NCBI RefSeq assembly: GCF_002160015.1
Contig: NZ_NFJT01000001.1
Span: forward strand, 1 to 64,000
Direction of reading: 5' to 3'
Origin: Anaerofilum sp. An201
GTDB taxonomy: Bacteria > Bacillota > Clostridia > Oscillospirales > Ruminococcaceae
Length of the DNA: 64,000 bases
The notes below the pieces were generated by a model. The model worked only from the letters and a program-made list of their open reading frames with translations. It did not search any database and was not told where the DNA came from. Below, in pieces: positions 10,723 to 18,535 of this stretch (the first letter of the stretch is position 1; each line of letters opens with the position of its first letter). A program made the translations under genes and the position numbers.

Positions 10723-11997
10723 ATGTCATACGATCCCGCATTTGCCGCTGTCTGCCAGAATGTGCTCGAGGCCGAGCTGGTGCCCGCGATGGGCTGCACC
10801 GAGCCCATCGCCATCGCCTACGCCGGTTCGCTGGTCCGCCGTTCGCTGGGCGCGCTGCCCGAGCGGATGGCGCTGGCTGTCAGCAGCAACATCATCAAAA
10901 ACGCAAAGAGCGCCGTTGTGCCCAACACCGACGGCCTGAAGGGGCTGCAGGCCGCGCTGGCGGCCGGCGCGGTGGCCGGGTGCGCCGAGGCCCGGCTGGA
11001 GGTGCTGGCCCAGGTGACCGACCGGCAGAAGGCCGAGATGAAGGCGTTCCTGGAGAGCTGCCCCATCGAGGTGCGCTGCGCCGAGGGCGACGAGATATTC
11101 GACATCCTGGCCGAGGCGTGGGCCGGGGAGCACAGCGCCCGGGTGCGCATCACCGGCTGCCACACCAATCTGGTGCTGCTGGAGCGCGACGGCGTGGTGG
11201 AATACGCGGGCGCCCCCAGCGCCGACGCGGGCAACAGCGCCGACTACGAACAGCTGACGGTGGAAAAGATCTATGCCTACGCCACCGAGTGCGACCTCGC
11301 GCCCACCTGGGAGCTGCTGGAGCGGCAGATCAATTTCAACAGCGCCATCCGGGACGAGGGCCTCACCGGCAAATGGGGCGCGGCGGTGGGCCGCACCCTG
11401 CTGGATGCGTTCGGGGATTCCCCGGCCGTGCGCGCCCGTGCGGCGGCGGCCGCCGGTTCCGACGCCCGCATGAGCGGCTGCGAGTTGCCGGTGGTCATCA
11501 ACTCGGGCAGCGGCAACCAGGGCATGACCGCCAGCCTGCCGGTGATCGAGTACGCCGACGCCATCGGCGCCGACCGCGAGCGCCTGCACCGCGCGCTGCT
11601 GCTGTCCAACCTGCTCACCATCCATATGAAAACCGGCATCGGCCGCCTCAGCGCCTACTGCGGCGCGGTGAGCGCGGGCTGTGCGGCGGGCGCGGCCATC
11701 GCCTGGCTGTGCGGCGGCGGGCTGGACGATGTGGCCCACACGCTGGTGAACTCGGTGGCCATCACCTCGGGCATCATCTGCGACGGCGCCAAGCCCTCCT
11801 GCGCGGCCAAGATCGCCAGCGCGGTGGACGCCGGCCTGCTGGGCTGGCAGATGTACCGGGCGGGCCGCCAGTTCTACGACGGCGAGGGCATCGTCCGCAA
11901 GGGCGTGGAGAACACGCTGGCCAACGTGGGCCGTGTGGGCAGCATCGGCATGCGCCAGACCGACCGCGAGATCATCCGTATCATGACCGGCGAATAA
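10723..11997 (+). CDS. cyuA: UPF0597/CyuA-type L-cysteine desulfidase (serine dehydratase alpha-like)
   Basis: A 424-residue protein of the UPF0597 (YhaM/CyuA) family. The ATG at 10723 is chosen because GAGAGGA precedes it and the family begins here. It contains LVPAMGCTEPIAIAYAG, VINSGSGNQGMTASLPV and IICDGAKPSCAAKIASA. The conserved cysteines in these motifs ligate a [4Fe-4S] cluster in the serine dehydratase-like fold. Characterised members convert L-cysteine to pyruvate, ammonia and sulfide. The gene is monocistronic, with a TACAAT -10 at 10651-10656 and a terminator behind. Activity on serine or another beta-substituted amino acid cannot be excluded. Confidence 0.85.
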   Translation: MSYDPAFAAVCQNVLEAELVPAMGCTEPIAIAYAGSLVRRSLGALPERMALAVSSNIIKNAKSAVVPNTDGLKGLQAALAAGAVAGCAEARLEVLAQVTDRQKAEMKAFLESCPIEVRCAEGDEIFDILAEAWAGEHSARVRITGCHTNLVLLERDGVVEYAGAPSADAGNSADYEQLTVEKIYAYATECDLAPTWELLERQINFNSAIRDEGLTGKWGAAVGRTLLDAFGDSPAVRARAAAAAGSDARMSGCELPVVINSGSGNQGMTASLPVIEYADAIGADRERLHRALLLSNLLTIHMKTGIGRLSAYCGAVSAGCAAGAAIAWLCGGGLDDVAHTLVNSVAITSGIICDGAKPSCAAKIASAVDAGLLGWQMYRAGRQFYDGEGIVRKGVENTLANVGRVGSIGMRQTDREIIRIMTGE

Positions 11998-12009
11998 AGC
12001 AAAAACAGG

Positions 12010-12050
12010 CGCCGGCCGGCAGGGAAGAGCTCCCCGCCGGCCGGCGTTTT
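12010..12050. terminator. Terminator between cyuA-like gene and aldo/keto reductase
   Basis: A 16-bp stem with one mismatch (12010-12025 with 12031-12046) is followed by TTTT. On the other strand it is followed by TGTTTTTGC, so it can serve both convergent genes. Confidence 0.85.
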
Positions 12051-12150
12051 GTGTCTGGTGATAAGGCTTCTTCCCCGGCGGATGCGGGCGCATGTGTCCC
12101 ATACGCTGCGCGCGCAAAAAGCGCACAGAGAGACCCCCGGATGCCCTGCC

Positions 12151-13158
12151 TCACCGCCCGAAATCCGCTGCCGCATCGGCCATCATCCGGCGGATGGGCA
12201 GCTGGTAGGGGCAGCGGGTCTCGCAGGCGCCGCACTGCACGCAGTCGCCGGCGGCGGCTTTCAGGGTGGCGTAGCGGGCGCGCGCCCAGTCGGCCAGGCC
12301 GTACCGGCGCAGGTATCCCTGGAACAGGAACACCGACGGGATGTCGATGCCCGCCGTACAGGGCGCGCAGTAGTTGCAGCGGCGGCAGAAGTTCTGTCCC
12401 AGCCCGCCGCGCACCGCCTGGATGGCCCGCTGCTCGGCCTCGGAGAGCGGCGCGGTCTCGGCCGCGGCGGACAGGTTCTGTTCCAGCTCTTTCAGGGTGG
12501 CCATGCCGGGGATCGCCACCGTCACGTCGCTGTTCCGCAGGATGTACCGCAGCGCCAGGCGCCCGTCCTCGATCGCGCCGCCGGCCAGCGGCTTCATCGC
12601 GATGAAGCCCACGTTTTTCGCGGTGCAGCGCGCCATCAGCTCGGCGCCCTGGCTCTCCACGATGTTGTAGGGGAACATGATGGTCTCGATCTCGCACAGC
12701 TCCAGCGCCTTTTCAAACACCTCCAGCGAGTGGGCGGTCAGGCCGATGTGGCCGATCTTGCCCGCCTGTTTTGCCGCGCGCAGCGCCTCCATCGCGCCGC
12801 CCGGCGCAAAGCACTGCTCCAGCGCTTGTGCCGAGGGGTTGTGCAGCTGGTACAGCTCGATGTGGCCGGTGCGCAGGTTGCGCAGGCTGGTGTCGATGTC
12901 GGCGGCCATCGCCCCGGCGGTGCGGCTTGTGGATTTGGTGGCCAGCACGAACCGGCCGCGCACGCCCTCCAGCGCCCGGCCCAGATACTCCTCGCTCACG
13001 GTGTAGCCGCGGGCGGTGTCGATGTAGTTCACGCCGGCGTCGGCCATCGCGTGCACCAGGCGCACCACCTCGTCGGCGGTGGTGCGCTGGATGGGGATGC
13101 CCCCGAAGCCCAGGCGGCTGATGCGCAGCCCGGTTCTGCCAAGCAAACGGTATTCCAT
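12151..13158 (-). CDS. Aldo/keto reductase with C-terminal [4Fe-4S] ferredoxin segment
   Basis: A 335-residue protein. The AKR TIM barrel opens MEYRLLGRTGLRISRLGFGG, with GVNYIDTARGY and a catalytic-region lysine in LATKST. The C-terminal 80 residues hold two cysteine groups, CRRCNYCAPC and CVQCGACETRCPY, expected to bind Fe-S cluster(s). This architecture is common in anaerobic Clostridia and suggests an electron-transferring oxidoreductase rather than a simple NADPH-only reductase. The substrate is unknown. It is transcribed away from the PAP2 gene from a divergent promoter region. Confidence 0.88.
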   Translation of the reverse strand: MEYRLLGRTGLRISRLGFGGIPIQRTTADEVVRLVHAMADAGVNYIDTARGYTVSEEYLGRALEGVRGRFVLATKSTSRTAGAMAADIDTSLRNLRTGHIELYQLHNPSAQALEQCFAPGGAMEALRAAKQAGKIGHIGLTAHSLEVFEKALELCEIETIMFPYNIVESQGAELMARCTAKNVGFIAMKPLAGGAIEDGRLALRYILRNSDVTVAIPGMATLKELEQNLSAAAETAPLSEAEQRAIQAVRGGLGQNFCRRCNYCAPCTAGIDIPSVFLFQGYLRRYGLADWARARYATLKAAAGDCVQCGACETRCPYQLPIRRMMADAAADFGR

Positions 13159-13193
13159 ATGGTTCTCACGTCCTTTTTGTCATGCATGGTTTT

Positions 13194-13222
13194 ATTATAC
13201 GCGCCGTTTTTGCGCTTTTCAA
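13194..13222 (-). promoter_or_regulatory. Promoter of the aldo/keto reductase gene
   Basis: On the minus strand, TTGAAA (13217-13222), 17-bp spacer, TATAAT (13194-13199). Confidence 0.75.
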
Positions 13223-13238
13223 TCGGGTGTGGTACAAT
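13210..13238 (+). promoter_or_regulatory. Promoter of the PAP2 phosphatase gene, overlapping the divergent promoter
   Basis: TACAAT (13233-13238), with a weak TTGCGC 17 bp upstream. It physically overlaps the -35 region of the opposite-strand promoter, so RNA polymerase binding may be mutually exclusive. Confidence 0.5.
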
Positions 13239-13273
13239 ACTGTATACAACCTGAACCGGAAAGGATGGTTTTT

Positions 13274-14122
13274 ATGAATCAACGATCTTCCCGCGGCTGG
13301 GTCGGCCCGGCGTTCCTCCTGCTGGCGGCGGCGGTGCTGCTGGCGGCGGCGGCCCGGTTCGACCTCGCGATCGACCAGGCCGTATACAGCCCCTCCTTCC
13401 CGCTGGCGGTGCTGATGGAGGCGGTGGGCTGGTGGCCGCTGTACCTGCCCATCCTGGGGCTGGGCGCCCTGTGGCTGAACGGCTGGGGCAACCGCGTGCT
13501 GGGGATGATCCTGCTGGCGGGCGGCAGCGCGGCGCTGTGGGTGCCCGCCTTTTCCACCTTCCAAAAGCGCGGCTGGCTGGAAGGCGGCAGCTTTGTGCTG
13601 GGCGGCTGCATCGTGGCCACCGTGCTGGTGGGGGCGCTGTGGGGGCGCATCCCCGGCACGCAGGGCGCGCTCCGCCTGCGCCTGGTCTGCGGGGCCGGCG
13701 TGTGGATGATGATCGCGGTCAACGCGGCGGCCAACCTGCTCAAGGTGATCTGGAACCGGGCGCGGTTCGACGAGATGCTGGCGGCGGGCAGCTTCGACGG
13801 CTTCACCCCCTGGTACCTGCCCTTCGGCAGCGGGGGCAGCAGCTTCCCCAGCGGCCACACCGCGGCGGCCTGCGGCGTGCTGCTCGTGCTGCTTGCGATG
13901 GACGTTTTCCCCTCGCTGGCCAGGCATCGCACGGCGGTGGGGGTGCTGTGCACCCTGTATATCGCGCTGATGGCGGTGTGCCGCGTGGTGATCGGGCGGC
14001 ACTTCCTGTCCGACACGGTCGCCGCCGCCCTGCTGGGGTGGGCGCTGTATGCGATCGCCCGCCGCACCGGGATATGGAAAAGCGCCCTCGTCGGTCTGCG
14101 CAACCGGCTGGGCGCCATCTGA
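13274..14122 (+). CDS. PAP2-family membrane phosphatase
   Basis: A 282-residue integral membrane protein with about six hydrophobic helices. The phosphatidic-acid-phosphatase motifs are present in order: a KVIWNRARF-type C1, FPSGHTAAACG (C2) and CRVVIGRHFLSD (C3, catalytic His with Asp). Such enzymes dephosphorylate lipid phosphates such as undecaprenyl-PP or phosphatidylglycerol-phosphate at the membrane. The ATG at 13274 lies 9 bases after GGAAAGGA. An ATG at 13265 is in frame but abuts the Shine-Dalgarno sequence. Its stop lies one base from the stop of the convergent gene. Confidence 0.9.
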   Translation: MNQRSSRGWVGPAFLLLAAAVLLAAAARFDLAIDQAVYSPSFPLAVLMEAVGWWPLYLPILGLGALWLNGWGNRVLGMILLAGGSAALWVPAFSTFQKRGWLEGGSFVLGGCIVATVLVGALWGRIPGTQGALRLRLVCGAGVWMMIAVNAAANLLKVIWNRARFDEMLAAGSFDGFTPWYLPFGSGGSSFPSGHTAAACGVLLVLLAMDVFPSLARHRTAVGVLCTLYIALMAVCRVVIGRHFLSDTVAAALLGWALYAIARRTGIWKSALVGLRNRLGAI

Positions 14123-14123
14123 A

Positions 14124-14630
14124 TCAATACATCTGGGTCACGTTGATCACAAAGTAGTACACCACCGACCCGCGGTTGAAGCTGGCCTCGATCTTGTAGA
14201 TGTACTGGCCGGCCTCGGTGGGGGTGAACAGACGGCCCTCGCGGTCGGGCTGGAGGGCGATGAAATCGCCGGAGCCCTGCAGGGCCGAACGGCTGATGCT
14301 CACCGAGATGGTGTCCTGGCTGAACAAAAACCGCAGCGGCAGCTGGGGCAGCACCGAGGCCGGGATGGCCTGGTCCAGGATCACCTCGGGGATGTAGTTG
14401 GGCATGGTCTGGCGTTCGGGGCCGGTGAGGAAATTCCACTCGTAGGCCGCCGGGAACACACAGTCGCTGGAAAGCGGCGCGCCGTTGCACTCCACCGTGA
14501 GGGTGGGCACAGCGGAAGCGGGCGCTTTGGTGTCCAGCGCTTCCTTGATCAGCAGGCTGACAGCGGCGGCAAGCAGGATCAGCATGCCTCCCAGCATCAG
14601 CTTCTTCCAGATGGTTTGCGGCAGTTTCAT
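14124..14630 (-). CDS. Membrane-anchored extracytoplasmic protein of unknown function
   Basis: A 168-residue protein not assigned to a family. A hydrophobic helix (about residues 12-27) acts as an uncleaved signal anchor. The rest is soluble and beta-rich, with segments such as TLTVECNGAPLSSDCVF and YIYKIEASFNRGSVVYYF reminiscent of an Ig-like fold. Two cysteines (in VECN and SSDCV) could form a disulfide outside the cell. The C-terminus is convergent with the PAP2 gene, leaving a 1-base gap with no terminator between. A TATAAT-like -10 (14669-14674, minus strand) lies upstream. Confidence 0.75.
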   Translation of the reverse strand: MKLPQTIWKKLMLGGMLILLAAAVSLLIKEALDTKAPASAVPTLTVECNGAPLSSDCVFPAAYEWNFLTGPERQTMPNYIPEVILDQAIPASVLPQLPLRFLFSQDTISVSISRSALQGSGDFIALQPDREGRLFTPTEAGQYIYKIEASFNRGSVVYYFVINVTQMY

Positions 14631-14717
14631 AGCAAGGCCCCTTCCCGAGATCGCACATTCTATCTTGTATTATACCGCATCCGTGCGCAAAAATCTATTC
14701 CCAAAGGAGAGATCTGC

Positions 14718-15689
14718 ATGACCAAACTCGTGATACTGGACAGCTACGCCCTCACCCCCGGCGACCTCGACTGGTCCGGCCTGCGCGCACTGGCCGACGA
14801 GGTGGAGGAATACCCCCGCACCGCCTACGACCAGCTGGCCGGGCGCATCGGCGACGCCGACTTTGCGGTGCTGAACAAGGGGCACATCGACGAGGCGGTG
14901 CTGGCACAGTGCCCGAAGCTGCGCTGGGTGGGCGTCACCGCCACCGGCACCGACTCGCTGGACGTCGATGCCTGCCGCCGCCGGGGGATCCCGGTGGCCA
15001 ACGTGCCCGCCTATTCCACCCACAGCGTGGCGCAGTTCACGGTGGGGCTGCTGCTGGAGACGGTGCAGCACAGCGCCCTGCGCGCGGCGGCGGTGGAGCA
15101 GGGGATGTGGCAGCTGGATCTGCCCGCAGCGATGCGCGCCCCCGCCTGGGACGAGCTGTGCGGCAAAACCATCGGCATCGTGGGCTACGGCGACATCGGC
15201 CGGCAGGTGGCGGCGGTGGCGCGGGCCTTCGGGATGCGCGTGCTGGTGCACACCCGCACGGTGCGGCCGGAATATGAGGACGGCGCCACCCGGTTCGTGC
15301 CGCTGGAGGAGCTGCTGGCCGAAAGCGACGTGATCAGCCTGCACTGCCCGGCCACCCCCCAGACCCGCGGGCTGCTGCACGCCGGCACGCTGGCCCGGTG
15401 CCGCCGGGGCGTGATCGTGCTGAACACCGCGCGCGGCGCGCTGGTGGACGAGCGCGCGATGGCCGACGCCCTGCACAGCGGGCAGGTGGGCGCCTATGCC
15501 GCCGACGTGGCGGCGGTGGAGCCGCTGCCGGCCGATTCTCCGCTGCGCGGCGCGCCCCATCTGCTGCTCACCCCGCACGTGGCGTGGACCTCCCGCCAGG
15601 CGCTGGCAAGGCTGTCCGGCGAGGTGTGCGAGAACCTGCGCAGCTTTCTGAACGGCGGGGCGCGGAACGTTGTGAACGGCCCTTTTTGA
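14718..15689 (+). CDS. D-2-hydroxyacid dehydrogenase, NAD-dependent
   Basis: A 323-residue member of the D-isomer-specific 2-hydroxyacid dehydrogenase family. The Rossmann motif is GIVGYGDIGRQVAAVARAFG. The catalytic triad is visible: Arg in VLNTARGALVDE, Glu in AAVEPL, and His in LTPHVAW. Substrate could be glycerate, lactate, hydroxyisocaproate or similar. The acidic-residue position usually following beta-4 reads HTRTVRPE, without an obvious Asp, so cofactor preference is uncertain. AAAGGAGAG lies before the ATG. It is followed by a strong terminator. Confidence 0.88.
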   Translation: MTKLVILDSYALTPGDLDWSGLRALADEVEEYPRTAYDQLAGRIGDADFAVLNKGHIDEAVLAQCPKLRWVGVTATGTDSLDVDACRRRGIPVANVPAYSTHSVAQFTVGLLLETVQHSALRAAAVEQGMWQLDLPAAMRAPAWDELCGKTIGIVGYGDIGRQVAAVARAFGMRVLVHTRTVRPEYEDGATRFVPLEELLAESDVISLHCPATPQTRGLLHAGTLARCRRGVIVLNTARGALVDERAMADALHSGQVGAYAADVAAVEPLPADSPLRGAPHLLLTPHVAWTSRQALARLSGEVCENLRSFLNGGARNVVNGPF

Positions 15690-15709
15690 ATATTTTGTAA
15701 AATCGTGAA

Positions 15710-15748
15710 AAAACGCCCGGCTTTGCATTGACAGGCCGGGCGTTTTCT
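15710..15748 (+). terminator. Terminator of the D-2-hydroxyacid dehydrogenase gene
   Basis: A 12-bp stem (15710-15721 with 15735-15746) has a T-rich end. The loop and right arm also form part of the next promoter. Confidence 0.9.
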
Positions 15749-15756
15749 GTTACTAT
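15728..15756 (+). promoter_or_regulatory. Promoter of the marR-ABC operon, embedded in a terminator hairpin
   Basis: Consensus TTGACA (15728-15733) lies in the terminator loop. The spacer is exactly 17 bp and contains the right arm and T-tract. TACTAT is at 15751-15756. Confidence 0.8.
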
Positions 15757-15789
15757 TCATTACGCTCTCATTTATTAAGCTGGTTAACA

Positions 15790-15805
15790 GTTTCGTGAGC
15801 GAAAC
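15790..15805 (+). promoter_or_regulatory. Candidate MarR operator (inverted repeat)
   Basis: GTTTCG-TGAG-CGAAAC is a perfect 6-bp inverted repeat with a 4-base centre, in the short leader between promoter and marR start. The position suits autorepression. Binding is inference. Confidence 0.5.
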
Positions 15806-15827
15806 AAAATAGGAAAGGAAAGATCCC

Positions 15828-16316
15828 ATGCAGGTGACGCCGATGCAGTTTTTCGCGGCGATGGACGGCGCAAGGCGGGGATGGCTCCGGTTCATGCCGG
15901 GGCCGCAGCTGAACAAGTCGCTGTTCGGGATGCTGATGCTCATCCGCCACACCGGCTGCAAACACCCCGAAGCGCCGGGCGTGCGCATCTCGGAGCTTGC
16001 CGGCGCGATGCACCAGTCGGTGCCGGCGGTCAGCCAGAAGATCACCGCGCTGGAGCGCCAGAAGCTGGTCTGCCGCCTCGCCCATCCCACCGACCGCCGC
16101 GTCTGCTATATCGCCCTGACCGAAAAGGGCAGGGAACTGACCCGTCAGATGATGCAGTCGTTTGAGAGGCAGGTCGAGCAGATCCTGCTGCAGCTGGGGG
16201 AAGAAAAGTCGGAGCAGCTCATCGGGCTGCTGCACGATCTGGCCGATGTGCTGGAACACGTCGATCCCATCCAGCCACTCTTCACGGAAGAACCCAAAGG
16301 AGGAGAAACCCTGTGA
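15828..16316 (+). CDS. MarR-family transcriptional regulator
   Basis: A 162-residue winged-helix protein. The recognition region reads RISELAGAMHQSVPAVSQKITALE, with the wing LAHPTDRRVCYIALTEKG (the DxRxxxxxLT MarR signature). The protein is likely a dimer. The last four bases overlap the start of the first ABC gene (GTGA), so the three genes are translationally coupled. The regulator probably represses the operon through the palindrome in its own leader and is released by an exported drug or other ligand. Confidence 0.92.
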   Translation: MQVTPMQFFAAMDGARRGWLRFMPGPQLNKSLFGMLMLIRHTGCKHPEAPGVRISELAGAMHQSVPAVSQKITALERQKLVCRLAHPTDRRVCYIALTEKGRELTRQMMQSFERQVEQILLQLGEEKSEQLIGLLHDLADVLEHVDPIQPLFTEEPKGGETL

Positions 16317-18535
16317 AAAAACTCTCGCATTACCTCAGACCCTTCGCCGGCGTGCTGGCGGCGGCGTTTCTGCTGCTGCTGTGCCAGGCGATGCTGGACC
16401 TGAAGCTGCCCGATCTGATGAGCAGCATCGTGAACACCGGCATCCAGCAGGGCGGCATCGAAGAGAGCGCGCCCCGCGCCGTGGACCCCGACAGCCTCGC
16501 CATGCTGCTGTCGATGATGCCCGAGGAGGACGCCGCCTTTGTGCAGGGCCAGTACCAGCCCGCCTCCAGCCTGTCGGAGGAGGACCGCGTCCGTTTCGAT
16601 CAGGAATGGCCGAACGGCGCCGACAGCACGATGGTGCGCATCGACGCCGACGCCGAGACCACCGCCGCGCTGAACACCGCCATGGGCCGCGCCGAGTATG
16701 CGGTGGTGCAGCTGCTCTCCGGCCTGTCGGACGGCCAGCAGAGCGAAGGCAGCCCGGCCGTGTCCGGCGCGGCGGAGATGGACGGGCAGGCGCTGGCGCA
16801 CATGCTGGCCATGATGCCCGCCCAGGCGCGTCAGGACGCCATCGATACCGCCGCCGTCACCCCCGACTCCATCACCAGCCAGACCGGCGCCATCTTCGTC
16901 AAGCAGTTCTACCAGCAGCTGGGCGCCGACACCGACGCCATCCAGACCCGCTATATCCTGCGCACCGGCGGCCTGATGCTGCTGGCCAGCCTGGGCCTGG
17001 CCGTCTGTGCCATCGCGGTGGGCTTCTGCGCCAGCCGCACCGGCGCCGGCGTGGCCCGCGCCATCCGCAGCGATGTGTTCCGCAAGGTGACCGGCTTCAC
17101 CAACGCCGAGTTCGACCGCTTCTCCACCGCCAGCCTCATCACCCGCAGCACCAACGACATCACCCAGGTGCAGATGCTCATCACGATGGGCCTGCGCATC
17201 GTCTGCTACGCCCCTATCATCGGCATCGGCGGCACCGTCATGGCGCTGCGCAAATCCACCTCGATGGCCTGGGTGCTGGCGCTGGCCGTGGTGCTGATTC
17301 TGGGCGTGATCCTGGTGATGCTGGGCGTGGCGCTGCCGCGCTTTAAGAAGATGCAGTCCCTCATCGACCGCCTGAACCTGGTCAGCCGCGAGAACCTGTC
17401 CGGCATCATGGTCATCCGCGCCTTTGCCACCCAGAAATTCGAGGAGGACCGCTTCGACAAAGCCAACCGCGACCTCACCGCCAACAACCTGTTCGTCTAC
17501 CGCGTGATGGGCATGCTGATGCCCACCATGATGCTGGTGATGAACGGCATCAGCGTGCTGATCATCTGGGTGGGCGGCCACCAGATCGCCGAATCCGCGA
17601 TGCAGGTGGGCGACATGATGGCCTTCATCCAGTACTCGATGCAGATCATCATGAGCTTTTTGATGATCAGCATGATGTTCGTGATGATCCCGCGCGCCGC
17701 GGTGTCGGCCGACCGCATCGCCGAGCTGCTGGACAGCGAGAGCGCCGTGCAGGACCCCGAAAAGCCGGTCTATTTCCCCGGCGGGCGCGCCCGCGGCGTG
17801 GTGCAGTTCCACAACGTCAGCTTTGCCTACGGCGGCGCCGACGAGAACGTGCTGCAGAACATCAGCTTCACCGCCTGCCCGGGACAGACCACCGCTTTCA
17901 TCGGCTCCACCGGCAGCGGCAAATCCACCCTCGTCAACCTCATTCCGCGCTTCTATGACGTCACCGAGGGCAGCATCACCATCGACGGCATCGACCTGCG
18001 CCGGCTCTCCCAGCACCAGCTGCGCGAGAACATCGGCTATGTGCCGCAGAAGGGCATCCTGCTCAGCGGCGACATCCGCTCCAACCTCGCCTACGGCGTG
18101 GAGGAGGCCGGCGACGACGAGCTCTCCGCCGCCGCCGACACCGCCCAGGCCACCGAGTTCATCTCCCGCCTGCCGGGCGGCATGGATACCTCCATCGCAC
18201 AGGGCGGCACCAACGTGTCGGGCGGTCAGCGCCAGCGCCTGTCCATCGCCCGCGCTCTGGTGAAGAAAGCCCCCATCTATATCTTCGACGACAGCTTCTC
18301 GGCGCTCGACTTCAAGACCGATGCCAAGCTGCGCGCGGCGCTGAAGGAGACCACCGCCGACGCCACCGTGCTGATTGTGGCGCAGCGCGTGTCCACCATC
18401 ATGCACGCCGACCAGATCGTGGTGCTGGACGAGGGACGCATCGTGGGCATCGGCACCCATCGCCAGCTGCTGGACAGCTGCCCGCAGTACCGCGAGATCG
18501 CCGAAAGCCAGCTTTCAAAGGAGGAATTGGCATGA
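16313..18535 (+). CDS. ABC exporter half-transporter (ATPase-permease) with large first-loop insertion
   Basis: A 740-residue type I exporter half. It starts with GTG inside the marR stop. TM1 is at about residues 14-32. An unusually long hydrophilic insert (about residues 40-210) comes before TM2. The other membrane helices follow, then an ATPase domain with Walker A GSTGSGKST, signature VSGGQRQRLS and Walker B IYIFDDSFSALD. The Walker B aspartate is followed by Asp-Ser rather than the usual Glu. That substitution suggests a degenerate catalytic base, as in the non-catalytic site of heterodimeric exporters. It pairs with the next gene (EfrAB/BmrCD-like organisation). Multidrug or lipid export is inferred. 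Confidence 0.9.
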   Translation: MKKLSHYLRPFAGVLAAAFLLLLCQAMLDLKLPDLMSSIVNTGIQQGGIEESAPRAVDPDSLAMLLSMMPEEDAAFVQGQYQPASSLSEEDRVRFDQEWPNGADSTMVRIDADAETTAALNTAMGRAEYAVVQLLSGLSDGQQSEGSPAVSGAAEMDGQALAHMLAMMPAQARQDAIDTAAVTPDSITSQTGAIFVKQFYQQLGADTDAIQTRYILRTGGLMLLASLGLAVCAIAVGFCASRTGAGVARAIRSDVFRKVTGFTNAEFDRFSTASLITRSTNDITQVQMLITMGLRIVCYAPIIGIGGTVMALRKSTSMAWVLALAVVLILGVILVMLGVALPRFKKMQSLIDRLNLVSRENLSGIMVIRAFATQKFEEDRFDKANRDLTANNLFVYRVMGMLMPTMMLVMNGISVLIIWVGGHQIAESAMQVGDMMAFIQYSMQIIMSFLMISMMFVMIPRAAVSADRIAELLDSESAVQDPEKPVYFPGGRARGVVQFHNVSFAYGGADENVLQNISFTACPGQTTAFIGSTGSGKSTLVNLIPRFYDVTEGSITIDGIDLRRLSQHQLRENIGYVPQKGILLSGDIRSNLAYGVEEAGDDELSAAADTAQATEFISRLPGGMDTSIAQGGTNVSGGQRQRLSIARALVKKAPIYIFDDSFSALDFKTDAKLRAALKETTADATVLIVAQRVSTIMHADQIVVLDEGRIVGIGTHRQLLDSCPQYREIAESQLSKEELA

